This document shows, in pieces, positions 56,246 to 64,000 of a stretch of 64,000 nucleotides of DNA (the stretch's first letter is position 1; the number at the start of each line of letters is the position of its first letter). Location: assembly GCA_030849065.1 (NCBI GenBank), contig JASAON010001644.1, forward strand, positions 88,560-152,559, given 5' to 3'. Source of the DNA: Jaenimonas drosophilae (Eukaryota; Euglenozoa; Kinetoplastea; Trypanosomatida; Trypanosomatidae). A program made the position numbers and the translations under genes. The notes under the pieces are model-generated. The model made no database searches and was not told where the DNA came from. It worked only from the letters and a program-made list of their open reading frames with translations.

Positions 56246-57991
56246 TTACTGGAAAGAGGATGGTTCGCGTTCGTCCCGTGCCTCCTGAGAGAACATCCAC
56301 GACGGGGTAGGTGATGCACCCGACAACATCGACGACTTTCCTCGCTCTTTCTGCTTCATGGCAGTGCGGTAGGCCACCTCCACCATCGGATCACGTGACG
56401 TGTCCTTGGTCTTGTGGAAGGACGTGATCACCATATCCAGTAGACGATCCGAAACCTCAAAGTCCTCGGGAAAGAGGCGCACGCCCTGTGCCTCCTCCAC
56501 ACGAGACCGTTCGTAAGTCGTGATGTTGGAAAGTCGTGCGAAGCGCATCAGCACACTGTGGTACTTCTCTTGAGCGAAGGCAGCCTCCATGAGTAGCTTG
56601 ATCTTGTCGTAGGTCTCGGGTATGTCACGGTCCTTCATCTCCTTGTCCAGGCGGTGGAAGTGGCGCCAATCCTTCAGACGCATACAGCACCGCATTGCTG
56701 CCAGGTAGGTCACCACCACACTAGACCCACTGTCACCCGCCACGGGTAGTCGCAACAACCGCTCCGCCTGCTCAAAGGAGGAGCACGACTCAATCCTTGC
56801 GGCGAGCGCGGTGCGGTACAGCGCGGCTGAGACGGGCCGACGATCCCTACGCATCACCGAAAGAATGCCCAGTGCCGCCTCCCACTGTCCCGCCATGGCG
56901 CTAGACCGAAGTGGTGATTCGTAGCTCTGCTGGTACATAGGGAGGCCATTCTGCTGGAGTGATTCAAACAGTACTAACGAGAGAGCCCAGGCGGATGGCG
57001 TCTCGTTGGCGGAGGTCTTCTCCATGGCGCTCACCTCCTCCGCGGAGACCATCGCCAGTCGCACACTGCGCTCATCGGGCGGCATTTTGCTCGCAATCAT
57101 CTCCTGCATGAGCTCCACCACATGAACGTGCTTGGAGCTGTGAAAACAGGCACGAATCGCGGAATCGTAGACCTCTGGTGGTAGGACCTCCTGAAGCTGC
57201 ACAGCGCCGCGCACAATACGCAGGCACAGCTCCCACTGTCGGCCAACCTCCGCCAGCTGCACGGCACTCTCCAGTAGAATGGGAGTGAGAGCTACGTGCC
57301 TTCGGAAGGGGCTTGTTTGAGCGCGCAGCGCGAAGAGTTCCCCAAGGGCCACTTCCCATGGCAAAGGCTCCGTTGGACGGATCACCTCAGTCCCCGAAGA
57401 TGACTTCTCTGAGGTCTTCTTAGTGGAAGCATCCGGCGAACCATGAGAAGCATCACTCGTCGATGTGGACGGAGTGGTAACGCTGGGCCGTTGTTTCGCT
57501 GTGTCATCCATGGTTGCTGCTAGTGCAGCCCTCAGGTACTCCGTGGTGAGATCATCATTCACAACAGGTCGGTGGTCGGCACGCTTGCCGAATTGCACAA
57601 CGTCGCGGTCACGCAGGCGCTTGAAGTGCGCTGTTGCCTCGGTAAAGTCACCGGCTGACCCACATGCCTGCATAAAGGCAACATGCGCATCCAGCGTTCG
57701 AGGTTTCCCAATGCGCTGATAGAGGCTCGTGTACAGCTCCTTTGCGGCACGGAGCTTCCCACTTAGTCCACATTGACGCATCGCTTCACAGATCATCCCA
57801 TCGGTTGGGGTGACCCCGTGACGAACAGCATCATGAAGTGCCGCTACGCTGGTAGACCACTGCTCTGCCCGCTTGTGTTGATCAAGGAAGCTTTGCAGTT
57901 TCGCCCGTCGTGAGGTGTGGAGATGATTCTGTTGTTTTTCAAAGGTAGATCGGCTGCGCTGAAGCTCCGAAATAAGCATTCGGTTCTTCAT
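56246..57991 (-). CDS. pentatricopeptide repeat (PPR) protein
   Basis: PPR proteins bind organellar RNA, in kinetoplastids mostly mitochondrial rRNA and mRNA. The 581-aa protein has about eight helical-pair repeats of 35-ish residues, for example ICEAMRQCGLSGKLRAAKEL, VAFMQACGSAGDFTEATAHF, YDSAIRACFHSSKHVHVVEL, YRTALAARIESCSSFEQAER and YLAAMRCCMRLKDWRHFHRL. The N-terminus is basic (MKNRMLISELQRSRSTFEKQ), compatible with mitochondrial import but not decisive. A disordered Ser/Thr-rich insertion lies at about 165-205. The gene sits between the two RPS20 copies. The RNA target cannot be read from the sequence. Confidence 0.88.
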   Translation of the reverse strand: MKNRMLISELQRSRSTFEKQQNHLHTSRRAKLQSFLDQHKRAEQWSTSVAALHDAVRHGVTPTDGMICEAMRQCGLSGKLRAAKELYTSLYQRIGKPRTLDAHVAFMQACGSAGDFTEATAHFKRLRDRDVVQFGKRADHRPVVNDDLTTEYLRAALAATMDDTAKQRPSVTTPSTSTSDASHGSPDASTKKTSEKSSSGTEVIRPTEPLPWEVALGELFALRAQTSPFRRHVALTPILLESAVQLAEVGRQWELCLRIVRGAVQLQEVLPPEVYDSAIRACFHSSKHVHVVELMQEMIASKMPPDERSVRLAMVSAEEVSAMEKTSANETPSAWALSLVLFESLQQNGLPMYQQSYESPLRSSAMAGQWEAALGILSVMRRDRRPVSAALYRTALAARIESCSSFEQAERLLRLPVAGDSGSSVVVTYLAAMRCCMRLKDWRHFHRLDKEMKDRDIPETYDKIKLLMEAAFAQEKYHSVLMRFARLSNITTYERSRVEEAQGVRLFPEDFEVSDRLLDMVITSFHKTKDTSRDPMVEVAYRTAMKQKERGKSSMLSGASPTPSWMFSQEARDEREPSSFQ

Positions 57992-58271
57992 CGCGTCCGC
58001 CTAGTCACACCGCCTTCCTTCCTCCAGTGTGGAAGGGCCACAACTACACCTGCGGTGGATGGTGGCCAAACCTATCATTATGGCCAAGTTAAGGAAGAAA
58101 GGAGAAAAAACAGAGCTATCCACAGTGCGCGCACACAGTATCACAGACCTGGATGTAGTCATCCTAGAATGAAGCCCTTCATATTTTGCAGTCATTAGTT
58201 GAAACAGAAACAACAAAAGTCAGCCAGCGTTACACTGGCATTGTCCCTTTGAAGAACACGGACAAAGAGCT

Positions 58272-58622
58272 TTAGTCACGGTTGAGGATGACGATGTTCA
58301 CGTCCACACCCGCCTCCATGTTGAAGCTGGTGATCTTCTTCACCTGCTCCGTGGGGGCAGTGATGTCCACAATGCGCTTGTAGATCTTCAGCTCGAAGGT
58401 GTCCCACGTGTTGGTACCGTTACCGCAAGGGGTCTTACGGGTGGTGATCTTCAGGGTGCGGGTGGGCAGGCGGACGGGGCCCTTCATGGACGCCTTCTCG
58501 TCCGCAGCGCGCTTCACAAGCGTCGAGGTCACAGACTCCACAGCCTTGGGGTTGCGGGAGGTGATGGTCACGCGGGCCATCGGGGTGTCCTTGGACTGCT
58601 GCTTATCCTTCTTGATATCCAT
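58272..58622 (-). CDS. RPS20: 40S ribosomal protein S20 (uS10), copy 2
   Basis: Same product as copy 1 with no base difference over the 351-bp reading frame. The flanks are unrelated: this copy has its own acceptor (AG at 58642-58641) and an 18-base 5' UTR. Two copies separated by one unrelated gene, rather than in tandem, and kept identical, suggest gene conversion. Both copies are probably expressed, as trypanosomatids raise output by gene dosage. Confidence 0.97.
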   Translation of the reverse strand: MDIKKDKQQSKDTPMARVTITSRNPKAVESVTSTLVKRAADEKASMKGPVRLPTRTLKITTRKTPCGNGTNTWDTFELKIYKRIVDITAPTEQVKKITSFNMEAGVDVNIVILNRD

Positions 58623-58640
58623 GGTGATCTTCGGCGGGAA

Positions 58641-58690
58641 CTACGAAATGACAGCACAATAGAACAACAGAAAAGAGGAGAGGGAGTTGA
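58641..58690 (-). promoter_or_regulatory. putative spliced-leader acceptor of RPS20 copy 2
   Basis: The minus-strand tract CTCCCTCTCCTCTTTTCTG with more pyrimidines after it is followed by the first AG in TCGTAG (58642-58641), 18 bases before the ATG. Confidence 0.75.
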
Positions 58691-58796
58691 GGGTGGATCA
58701 TTATCAGCACAGCTAGAGCTGAAACACGTAATGAGTGCACGCAACACTTTAGTGTCAATGTCATCAATTCACGTCGTTGAGTCTGTGGAAATGTGG

Positions 58797-61664
58797 TTAC
58801 CGGAAGGTTCGATTGGCGAGGATGCTTGACATCACAGGATTGGGTGAGGCAGGAGGGAGCTCAGATGAAGGCAATGAGCCGTGCACATCGCGTAGGGTCT
58901 TGTCGATTGAGGAGTCGTGAAAGTCAGAAGCTGGGCACTTGGAAAGGTTGCGCGTGTTGATGCCCATGTACGCTTTCACATAGATCCACATCTCCAGCTC
59001 CTTGTACATCCGCACGCTGTCACCACCGTACATGATTGAGCAGAGTTCATTTGTTGTAATCACCTCAGGTTCCCACAACAGTGCATTCCATGAGCGGAGT
59101 ATTCGGAACACGTGAACGGTAAACATGCGGAAAGCACCCTTCCTTGTCACACACCGTCCCCAGGCAACGCGACGTGGATGGGTGGCCGAAGTGGTTCCTG
59201 GAGTCCAGATGGGTAGAACCATCCAGTAGTTGTTGGCCGACGCGCTCCGATGTCCATTCACTTGCTGTACTCCACAGTAGTGGCGAAGGTGCTCAAAGTA
59301 TTCTCTCTCCGTCCACTGCATCGTGAAGCGAAGGTAGCTCATGAGCAGACTCTGCAGGTACATCCAAGCGAGGCTGAAGTTGTCGTCAGGAGGTACCTGA
59401 AGGTGCTTGAATGAGCTGCGGATCTCAGACGAAAGAGTAGGCGGAGGATCACACACATCAAATACCTCTGCGCTCTCCAACATCACATGCCACACCTCCG
59501 CATGCGGTGGGATCTGTGACGGTGCATCTTGAACGGCTTCTCGGTAGCCAGGCGGCGAGCGCACATGTTGCCGTGATGTGTGTGGGTTCGTCAGTGGAGA
59601 TATGAGTCCCAACTGGTGGCGAAGCTCTAACATGCGCTTCCATTTTCCCTGTGATTGGCATGCCTCGGGTATTGCATCAAGCGCGCACAGGACATCAACG
59701 GCGTGAAGTGCGCAGAGGGAGCGTGCGCGTGCGGCGGTTGATGCGATGGCACAGCCACCTCGAATGCCATAGACACTGGGTAAGGGTAGGTACATACTAC
59801 ACCGATACTGATTGGGTGCGTAGCGGAACTGAAAGTAGGCCCCTTCATAGGGATGGCGTTGCGCCACCATAAATGACCGTACACAAGGAACGGCAAGCTC
59901 CAGAACCTCTGCAATGAGGGGTTCGTCGTGCCTCGAAAACAAATCCACCTCTGTCAGGTGCTGCCGAAACTCCGCCACCACACGTCGTGTTAGGGCGAGT
60001 AGCTTCTCCGTGGTTGTGAAAGGAGCCCCACGACGTCGTTCCCTTCCAGGCCGCTTCAGCTCCTTCAGTGGCCTGGGGAAGGTGATGTCGCTGGCTGAAG
60101 GGGACCACTGCGAAAGGTCCCTAGGCTCCGCAGCAACCACTCTGCCCCAGCACAGGCAACCATCGTAGTAGACGATTTGCTGGCTAACATCCTCAAAGAG
60201 TGGGACACCAAAGTACCCTAAAAGTTGCTCCGCATGCATGGCGCAAAGCTGGCGAGCAGCATCGATGGTGGTACCCTTCCCTACAGCGCGCACCTCAGCC
60301 GGCAGCCCAGGAATGGGTGAGGATGCAGAAAACCACGGCCGTATAGACCGGCGAGTCGGTCTTCCAAGCTCCAGCTCGTTGGAGTTCTCCTCAGTGCGAG
60401 TGATGGTGAGGCCATCCGCCCATGGTGTTTCGGTCTTCGCGCAGGGTGGCACCGTTTTCCGACGGCAGTACATCTCCAGCCGAGCAGATGCCAATGGATC
60501 TCGAAGACATGTTGCCGAGGGGACATGGAGCTCTGTGTGCCACTCTTCTACATGACCTTCTACCAGCGCATAGACACCACCTTCGGACTCATCCAATAAG
60601 TTTGAGAGTGGCCTCACTCGCAGCGGACTACTTTCATGGGCAGCCAAGCAACACGACGTTCGCACAGGTAACGAAGCATGTGTGCCGCTGGTGTTGCGGT
60701 TCATAGTGTGCAGCTCTCCTTCGGGCTGCAGGATGGAGACCTCTTCTGGGTTGATGTGAATCTCCACCTCCTCGTCAGCGTCCTTCCCATGGCCACTCTC
60801 TTGCAAAATGAGGTCGTTGAGGTGAGCAAGCTCCTTGGAGAAGGCTTCCATGAAGGGCACGTAACCACAGCGCTCTTCGGCCCGCGCACGACTCGATCGC
60901 ACTGAAGATGCTGGTTTTGTTCGTTGAGGAACCGGTTTCATTGTTGGAAGGGAATTTGAGATGGACGACTTCCTCACCACCAAAGGGCGTGGAAGCGGAG
61001 CAAAGTCGAGTGAGCGTGGGCAGTCCTCCGGCATTGGTGCGTAACGTCCTTCCTTCTGCGCCTGCTCCGCGCGCGCACGCTGACGCTCTACAGAACCAAA
61101 CAGAGGGATGCCAAGCTCATCCAGGCATCTCTCGGCGTGCATGGCGCAGGCCAGTTGTGACTCCTTTTCCGTTGGTCCGAAGCCCGATGCCTCGATAAAT
61201 CGACGGGTCAGGTGGTTAGCCTCCATTACATCAACGGGAACGAGGAGGCTCGTCTTCCACTCTCCTTCTTGCGTCTTCACGCTGCTGAACTGCGCGTTCT
61301 TGTTGGCAGGGGTTGGGGGTGCGGCATCAGGAGAAACCGCGGCAGGAGTGGCTGCAACACGCGTGAGGTAGTTCCGCACACGTGAGAGGGCGAAGTTGTC
61401 CAATCGCGAGATGGTCTCCAAGGGCTCCCCTGCCAGAGACGTGCCGACGTCTCTTGTTGTGCTCACGAGACGCAACGATGAACTTGAGCACAGTGAGGGT
61501 GGCGTCGACCACCGCCGCACAGCCTGAATGGCGCAATTTCGGCGGTGACGCGCATGACAGCCCATCTCACCGCGCCAGGTGGAGATTGGGTGATGCCACC
61601 CTCGTCGGAGCGATAATTGCAGTCCAATCATGAAGAACCCGCGATGCAGGGTTGGTTGGGGCAT
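58797..61664 (-). CDS. large protein with repeated dsRBD-like domains, probably mitochondrial (955 aa)
   Basis: At least three, possibly four, copies of a dsRNA-binding-like fold are visible, each ending in a helix of the form LCAMHAExxL-x4-G(I/V)PLF: about 92-190 (LACAMHAERCLDELGIPLFG), a middle copy (RQLCAMHAEQLLGYFGVPLF), a third (ARSLCALHAVDVLCALDAIP), and a weaker C-terminal one (YWMVLPIW, then AFRMFTVHVFRILRSW). This helix resembles the dsRBDs of DHX9 and of the kinetoplastid editing helicase REH2, but no helicase domain is present. The N-terminus is Arg-rich and nearly free of acidic residues for 70 positions, fitting mitochondrial import. It may act in mitochondrial RNA processing or mitoribosome assembly; that is inference. 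MIGLQLSLRRGW at 61631 is an alternative start. Confidence 0.82.
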   Translation of the reverse strand: MPQPTLHRGFFMIGLQLSLRRGWHHPISTWRGEMGCHARHRRNCAIQAVRRWSTPPSLCSSSSLRLVSTTRDVGTSLAGEPLETISRLDNFALSRVRNYLTRVAATPAAVSPDAAPPTPANKNAQFSSVKTQEGEWKTSLLVPVDVMEANHLTRRFIEASGFGPTEKESQLACAMHAERCLDELGIPLFGSVERQRARAEQAQKEGRYAPMPEDCPRSLDFAPLPRPLVVRKSSISNSLPTMKPVPQRTKPASSVRSSRARAEERCGYVPFMEAFSKELAHLNDLILQESGHGKDADEEVEIHINPEEVSILQPEGELHTMNRNTSGTHASLPVRTSCCLAAHESSPLRVRPLSNLLDESEGGVYALVEGHVEEWHTELHVPSATCLRDPLASARLEMYCRRKTVPPCAKTETPWADGLTITRTEENSNELELGRPTRRSIRPWFSASSPIPGLPAEVRAVGKGTTIDAARQLCAMHAEQLLGYFGVPLFEDVSQQIVYYDGCLCWGRVVAAEPRDLSQWSPSASDITFPRPLKELKRPGRERRRGAPFTTTEKLLALTRRVVAEFRQHLTEVDLFSRHDEPLIAEVLELAVPCVRSFMVAQRHPYEGAYFQFRYAPNQYRCSMYLPLPSVYGIRGGCAIASTAARARSLCALHAVDVLCALDAIPEACQSQGKWKRMLELRHQLGLISPLTNPHTSRQHVRSPPGYREAVQDAPSQIPPHAEVWHVMLESAEVFDVCDPPPTLSSEIRSSFKHLQVPPDDNFSLAWMYLQSLLMSYLRFTMQWTEREYFEHLRHYCGVQQVNGHRSASANNYWMVLPIWTPGTTSATHPRRVAWGRCVTRKGAFRMFTVHVFRILRSWNALLWEPEVITTNELCSIMYGGDSVRMYKELEMWIYVKAYMGINTRNLSKCPASDFHDSSIDKTLRDVHGSLPSSELPPASPNPVMSSILANRTFR

Positions 61665-62262
61665 CAGATGTTAGGTTGCAGAGTGGAACACTGCCTAATT
61701 AATCCAAGGTGATCATGGAGCAGTTAGGTATTCACGGATATCTATGACTTGGACTTGTATGAGTATTAGAACAAAATAAAAAGAGGAAGAAAGAGACCTG
61801 CATTCGTCACAATCGAACATAATGCGTCCCACAAACACTGTCGTTGGTGGCTGGCCGCCGCCTCGATAACACGGGCTGGCCAGAGAACGTCCTTTGGTGC
61901 TAAGCGTGCTCAAAAACAGACAAACGCTGAGACGTCGGCCTGCTTAGTCACAATCCTACTTGATACCTAATGAAAAGAAAAGAATCATTGTGGCGTCAGG
62001 CCAATGAATGACTTCCTACTAAGGTCCAACGCTACAGGTGGCCCTCACTTCTAGACGCCGTTACGTTGTTCTCGCCCAGCTCGCTCACACCACACTTCAG
62101 CACCGCCAAGGAAGCACGCGGGCAGGAGATCACCATCGATCCACATCGCCGCGCTCCCTATCAGCTGGCGCCGTGGATGCAGGTGATTGAGCTCATGAAC
62201 GAGAGCGATTACGAAGGCCTTCCATGATTTACACAAGCCCCTCCATCAGCATCACATCCTCT
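61665..62262. other. intergenic region
   Basis: About 600 bases without a supported gene. A purine-rich run (about 61768-61797) is a pyrimidine tract on the transcribed strand, a candidate splice signal for the dsRBD-like gene. Confidence 0.5.
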
Positions 62263-62985
62263 TTAGATGCCCTGGCCAGAAGTCAGGGGAGTGGGGTTGT
62301 GTCCGGAGGTGGACTTGTGGTGAAGGTTCTCGGGGACGAGGTCACCGAGTCCACCGACGCGCTCGTTGGTGTGGAGGAGAAGCTCCTTCTCGCGGCCGAG
62401 GCTCTTCACGTACTCAAGGTATGGGTCGTTCTGAGCGATCTCCAGCTTGTACATCTCACGAACCGGATCGGTGATCATGAACTCTGGCACACGGTGCACC
62501 CAGCGGTACACCTCCTGGTCCATCTCGATCTTCTTGTTGAAGCGCTGCTGCTGCACCCACGGCTTGGTGGGCCAGAGACCCAAGTTGTAGAGGGTGATAT
62601 CGGGGTGGAGGAAGGCGAGGCGATAGCTGAACCACAGGGTGTAGACGATAACGATGAGGGTCACGATGGAGCAGGGCATGGACTCGATCGTCAAGAGCTG
62701 CATGCGCATCTTCTCAATGGTGCTCACCTCAAGCCAGTGCACGTAGCGGCCATAAGGGTTGCGGGAGAAGAAGCCAGTGGCCATACCCTGAGGGAGCAGG
62801 TTGTAGCGGAAGCGGTACAGCCAGTGAACAGCCTTGGGGCTGAAGCCCTGCTGGTAGGCAGTGCTAGAGCCATCGTGCACGGCGCAGAGGTAGGGGTTGT
62901 GGGACATGGGCTTCATGAAAACGCCATGGTCGACCACGTTGGTACGGGCCGCACCACCGGACAGCTTCGAGGAGACACGGGACAT
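62263..62985 (-). CDS. one-TM protein, possible mitochondrial inner-membrane subunit (240 aa)
   Basis: I do not recognise it with confidence. The N-terminal 100 residues are basic and aromatic (YRFRYNLLPQGMATGFFSRN). One membrane helix lies at about 102-125 (MPCSIVTLIVIVYTLWFSYR), followed by a hydrophilic domain with many Trp, Tyr and Pro (LGLWPTKPWVQQQRFNKKIE, YRWVHRVPEFMITDPVREMY). The architecture, a single TM with short hydrophilic sides and no signal peptide, resembles accessory subunits of kinetoplastid respiratory complexes or ATP synthase. That is inference from shape only. Well-defined start MSRVSSKLSGG at 62985. Confidence 0.8.
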   Translation of the reverse strand: MSRVSSKLSGGAARTNVVDHGVFMKPMSHNPYLCAVHDGSSTAYQQGFSPKAVHWLYRFRYNLLPQGMATGFFSRNPYGRYVHWLEVSTIEKMRMQLLTIESMPCSIVTLIVIVYTLWFSYRLAFLHPDITLYNLGLWPTKPWVQQQRFNKKIEMDQEVYRWVHRVPEFMITDPVREMYKLEIAQNDPYLEYVKSLGREKELLLHTNERVGGLGDLVPENLHHKSTSGHNPTPLTSGQGI

Positions 62986-63176
62986 GATCCGAAGGACAGG
63001 GAGGTGTTGATAACAACCTAGACGTCAAGAAAAAAAATGAAAAAAAAAGGTTAAATTGTAATGCGTGAAGCAGACAACATGCGGTGCATGTGTAACAAAC
63101 GGTATTATAGCCACGCAGCAGAACTGATTATGCATTGAGTGACCTTCGTCACTCACTGATCTCACGATGTCATGGT

Positions 63177-63602
63177 CTATCTCTGCGGTTGTGCAGAAAA
63201 CAGTGTAGGAGTTATCAGATCAATGTAGGTGCTGTTCACCATGGCGGAGTCCATGCGACCTACCAGCTGACGATCGGCTTTCACCTTTGGTTTCGCAGAG
63301 CCCGATGCATCCGCACTAGTCTCAGTGGCTGATGGGCTGCCTGTGGCAACTTCTTTCCAGCGGAAGTGGAGAACCTCCTCCAGATAGAGGTCTCCACGGA
63401 AGTCATCCACACTTCGTAGGACACCTTCCAGCTCCTCATTCGGCGCAGAGAGCAGCACTGTAACGCGCCGGCCAATCAGGTTGGCCATAACGTCATAGGG
63501 GAGCAGCATGGTGCTCCCCTTTGACGGCGCTGCACCATCCTTGGCACCTGTCTTTGCAGCCGTTGCAACGGCATTCATGCCAAATTGGACATTGGCGCTC
63601 AT
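63177..63602 (-). CDS. Sm-like protein, probably LSm5
   Basis: LSm proteins form a heptameric ring on U6 snRNA (LSm2-8) and in mRNA decay. The Sm1 motif is at about 34-80 (LLPYDVMANLIGRRVTVLL, then ELEGVLRSVDDFRGDLYLEE) and Sm2 at about 112-132 (LVGRMDSAMVNSTYIDLITP). The opening LP-x4-L-IG and the Sm2 pattern MVNSTYIDLITP most resemble LSm5 (LLNGNNITMLVP). Between Sm1 and Sm2 lies a Ser/Thr/Ala-rich insertion of about 25 residues, and the N-terminus is extended by 30 residues, giving 141 aa instead of about 91. The choice of LSm5 over other LSm subunits is moderate. Confidence 0.75.
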   Translation of the reverse strand: MSANVQFGMNAVATAAKTGAKDGAAPSKGSTMLLPYDVMANLIGRRVTVLLSAPNEELEGVLRSVDDFRGDLYLEEVLHFRWKEVATGSPSATETSADASGSAKPKVKADRQLVGRMDSAMVNSTYIDLITPTLFSAQPQR

Positions 63603-63924
63603 GACGGCTGCAATGTTGAGGAGCGAATACGATGACCTTCACAGCCCTTGTTTGTATGGATGCGGCAGACTTCGAACAACAACTGCCAGCAACTCCTTGA
63701 ACAATACGGAAACAGGTGCAAAAAGAAAAGAGGACAAATGTTAGTTGGATGATGCGCAGAAGCTTACAAGTAGACCAGACGTTTCTCTCCAGAGGAGGTG
63801 ATCCTCTCACATTGAGGAAGGAGGAGGAAATGCTGAAATTGTTTTTGACTTAATCATAAACCATCAAAGAATTGTGTACGACCAAATGCGAGTGAGAAAG
63901 CTCATCCAACCACGGCGGAATGAC
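63603..63924. other. intergenic region
   Basis: No gene is seen between LSm and RPS14. It should contain the RPS14 3' UTR and the LSm splice acceptor; a purine-rich stretch (63718-63735) is pyrimidine-rich on the transcribed strand. Confidence 0.5.
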
Positions 63925-64000
63925 TTACAAACGGCGACCACGGCGGGAGCCCTTTCGGCGGGTGGAGTCGGTGGGGATGGGGGTCACATCCTCGATGCGG
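63925..64000 (-). CDS. RPS14: 40S ribosomal protein S14 (uS11), 3' end only
   Basis: The last 24 codons and the TAA stop (63927-63925) are in the window. They read RIEDVTPIPTDSTRRKGSRR followed by GRRL, the highly conserved uS11 C-terminus. The gene continues beyond base 64000. Its position as first gene transcribed here fits the gene order recalled from Leishmania chromosome 28. Confidence 0.93.
   Translation of the reverse strand, partial: RIEDVTPIPTDSTRRKGSRRGRRL

Noticed and set aside
62224..63021. 265-codon + strand frame
   Set aside because: Antisense to the one-TM protein gene; His/Val/Leu/Gly-rich shadow composition.

Overview
The window is nuclear DNA of a kinetoplastid protist, most likely a trypanosomatid. 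All 28 credible protein genes lie on the minus strand, none shows an intron, and the intergenic gaps run from about 0.2 to 2.5 kb. Several genes have a pyrimidine-rich tract followed by the first AG a few tens of bases before the ATG, the layout of spliced-leader trans-splicing in a polycistronic unit. Family content agrees: an amastin-like protein, an ER BiP ending MDDL, glycosomal SKL C-termini, PPR and dsRBD-like proteins of mitochondrial type, and a CFAP52 axonemal protein. Transcription runs from base 64000 towards base 1. From memory, the gene order (RPS14, two RPS20, ETF-alpha, BiP, P450 reductase) resembles Leishmania major chromosome 28, but base composition looks more balanced than in Leishmania. 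I cannot name the species.

Layout in transcription order. From 64000 to 55.6 kb: the 3' end of RPS14 (uS11), an LSm5-like protein, a one-TM probable mitochondrial protein, a large dsRBD-like protein, and two identical RPS20 (uS10) genes on either side of a PPR protein. From 55.2 to 44.7 kb: a coiled-coil protein with a proline-rich octapeptide array, a leucine-rich-repeat-like protein, a disordered protein, an AT-hook protein and an HMG-box-like protein, the last two with mitochondrial-looking N-termini. From 44 to 31.4 kb: an ATP-grasp ligase, a glycosomal gluconokinase, a Ubl-UBR-UBR-ZZ protein, CFAP52, a double amastin-like membrane protein and ETF-alpha. From 30.8 to 17.7 kb: an ACSF3-like malonyl-CoA synthetase, an unknown protein, the V-ATPase c subunit, a large LRR protein, a small AN1 zinc finger, an unknown protein and BiP. 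From 16.9 to 2.5 kb: a Ser/Pro-rich basic protein, an FHA-WWE-acidic protein, a glycosomal SMP-30/gluconolactonase-like enzyme, NADPH-cytochrome P450 reductase, a coiled-coil protein and a long MORN-repeat protein. The first 2.5 kb has no supported gene.

Co-transcription does not imply shared function in these organisms, but three themes stand out. The gluconolactonase-like enzyme and gluconokinase both end in SKL and would form a two-step glycosomal route from gluconolactone to 6-phosphogluconate. The neighbouring HMG-like and AT-hook proteins both look mitochondrial and could bind kinetoplast DNA. The FHA-WWE protein combines a PNKP/APLF-type FHA, a poly(ADP-ribose)-type WWE domain and an acidic tail, suggesting a strand-break repair adaptor that I do not recognise as a described protein.
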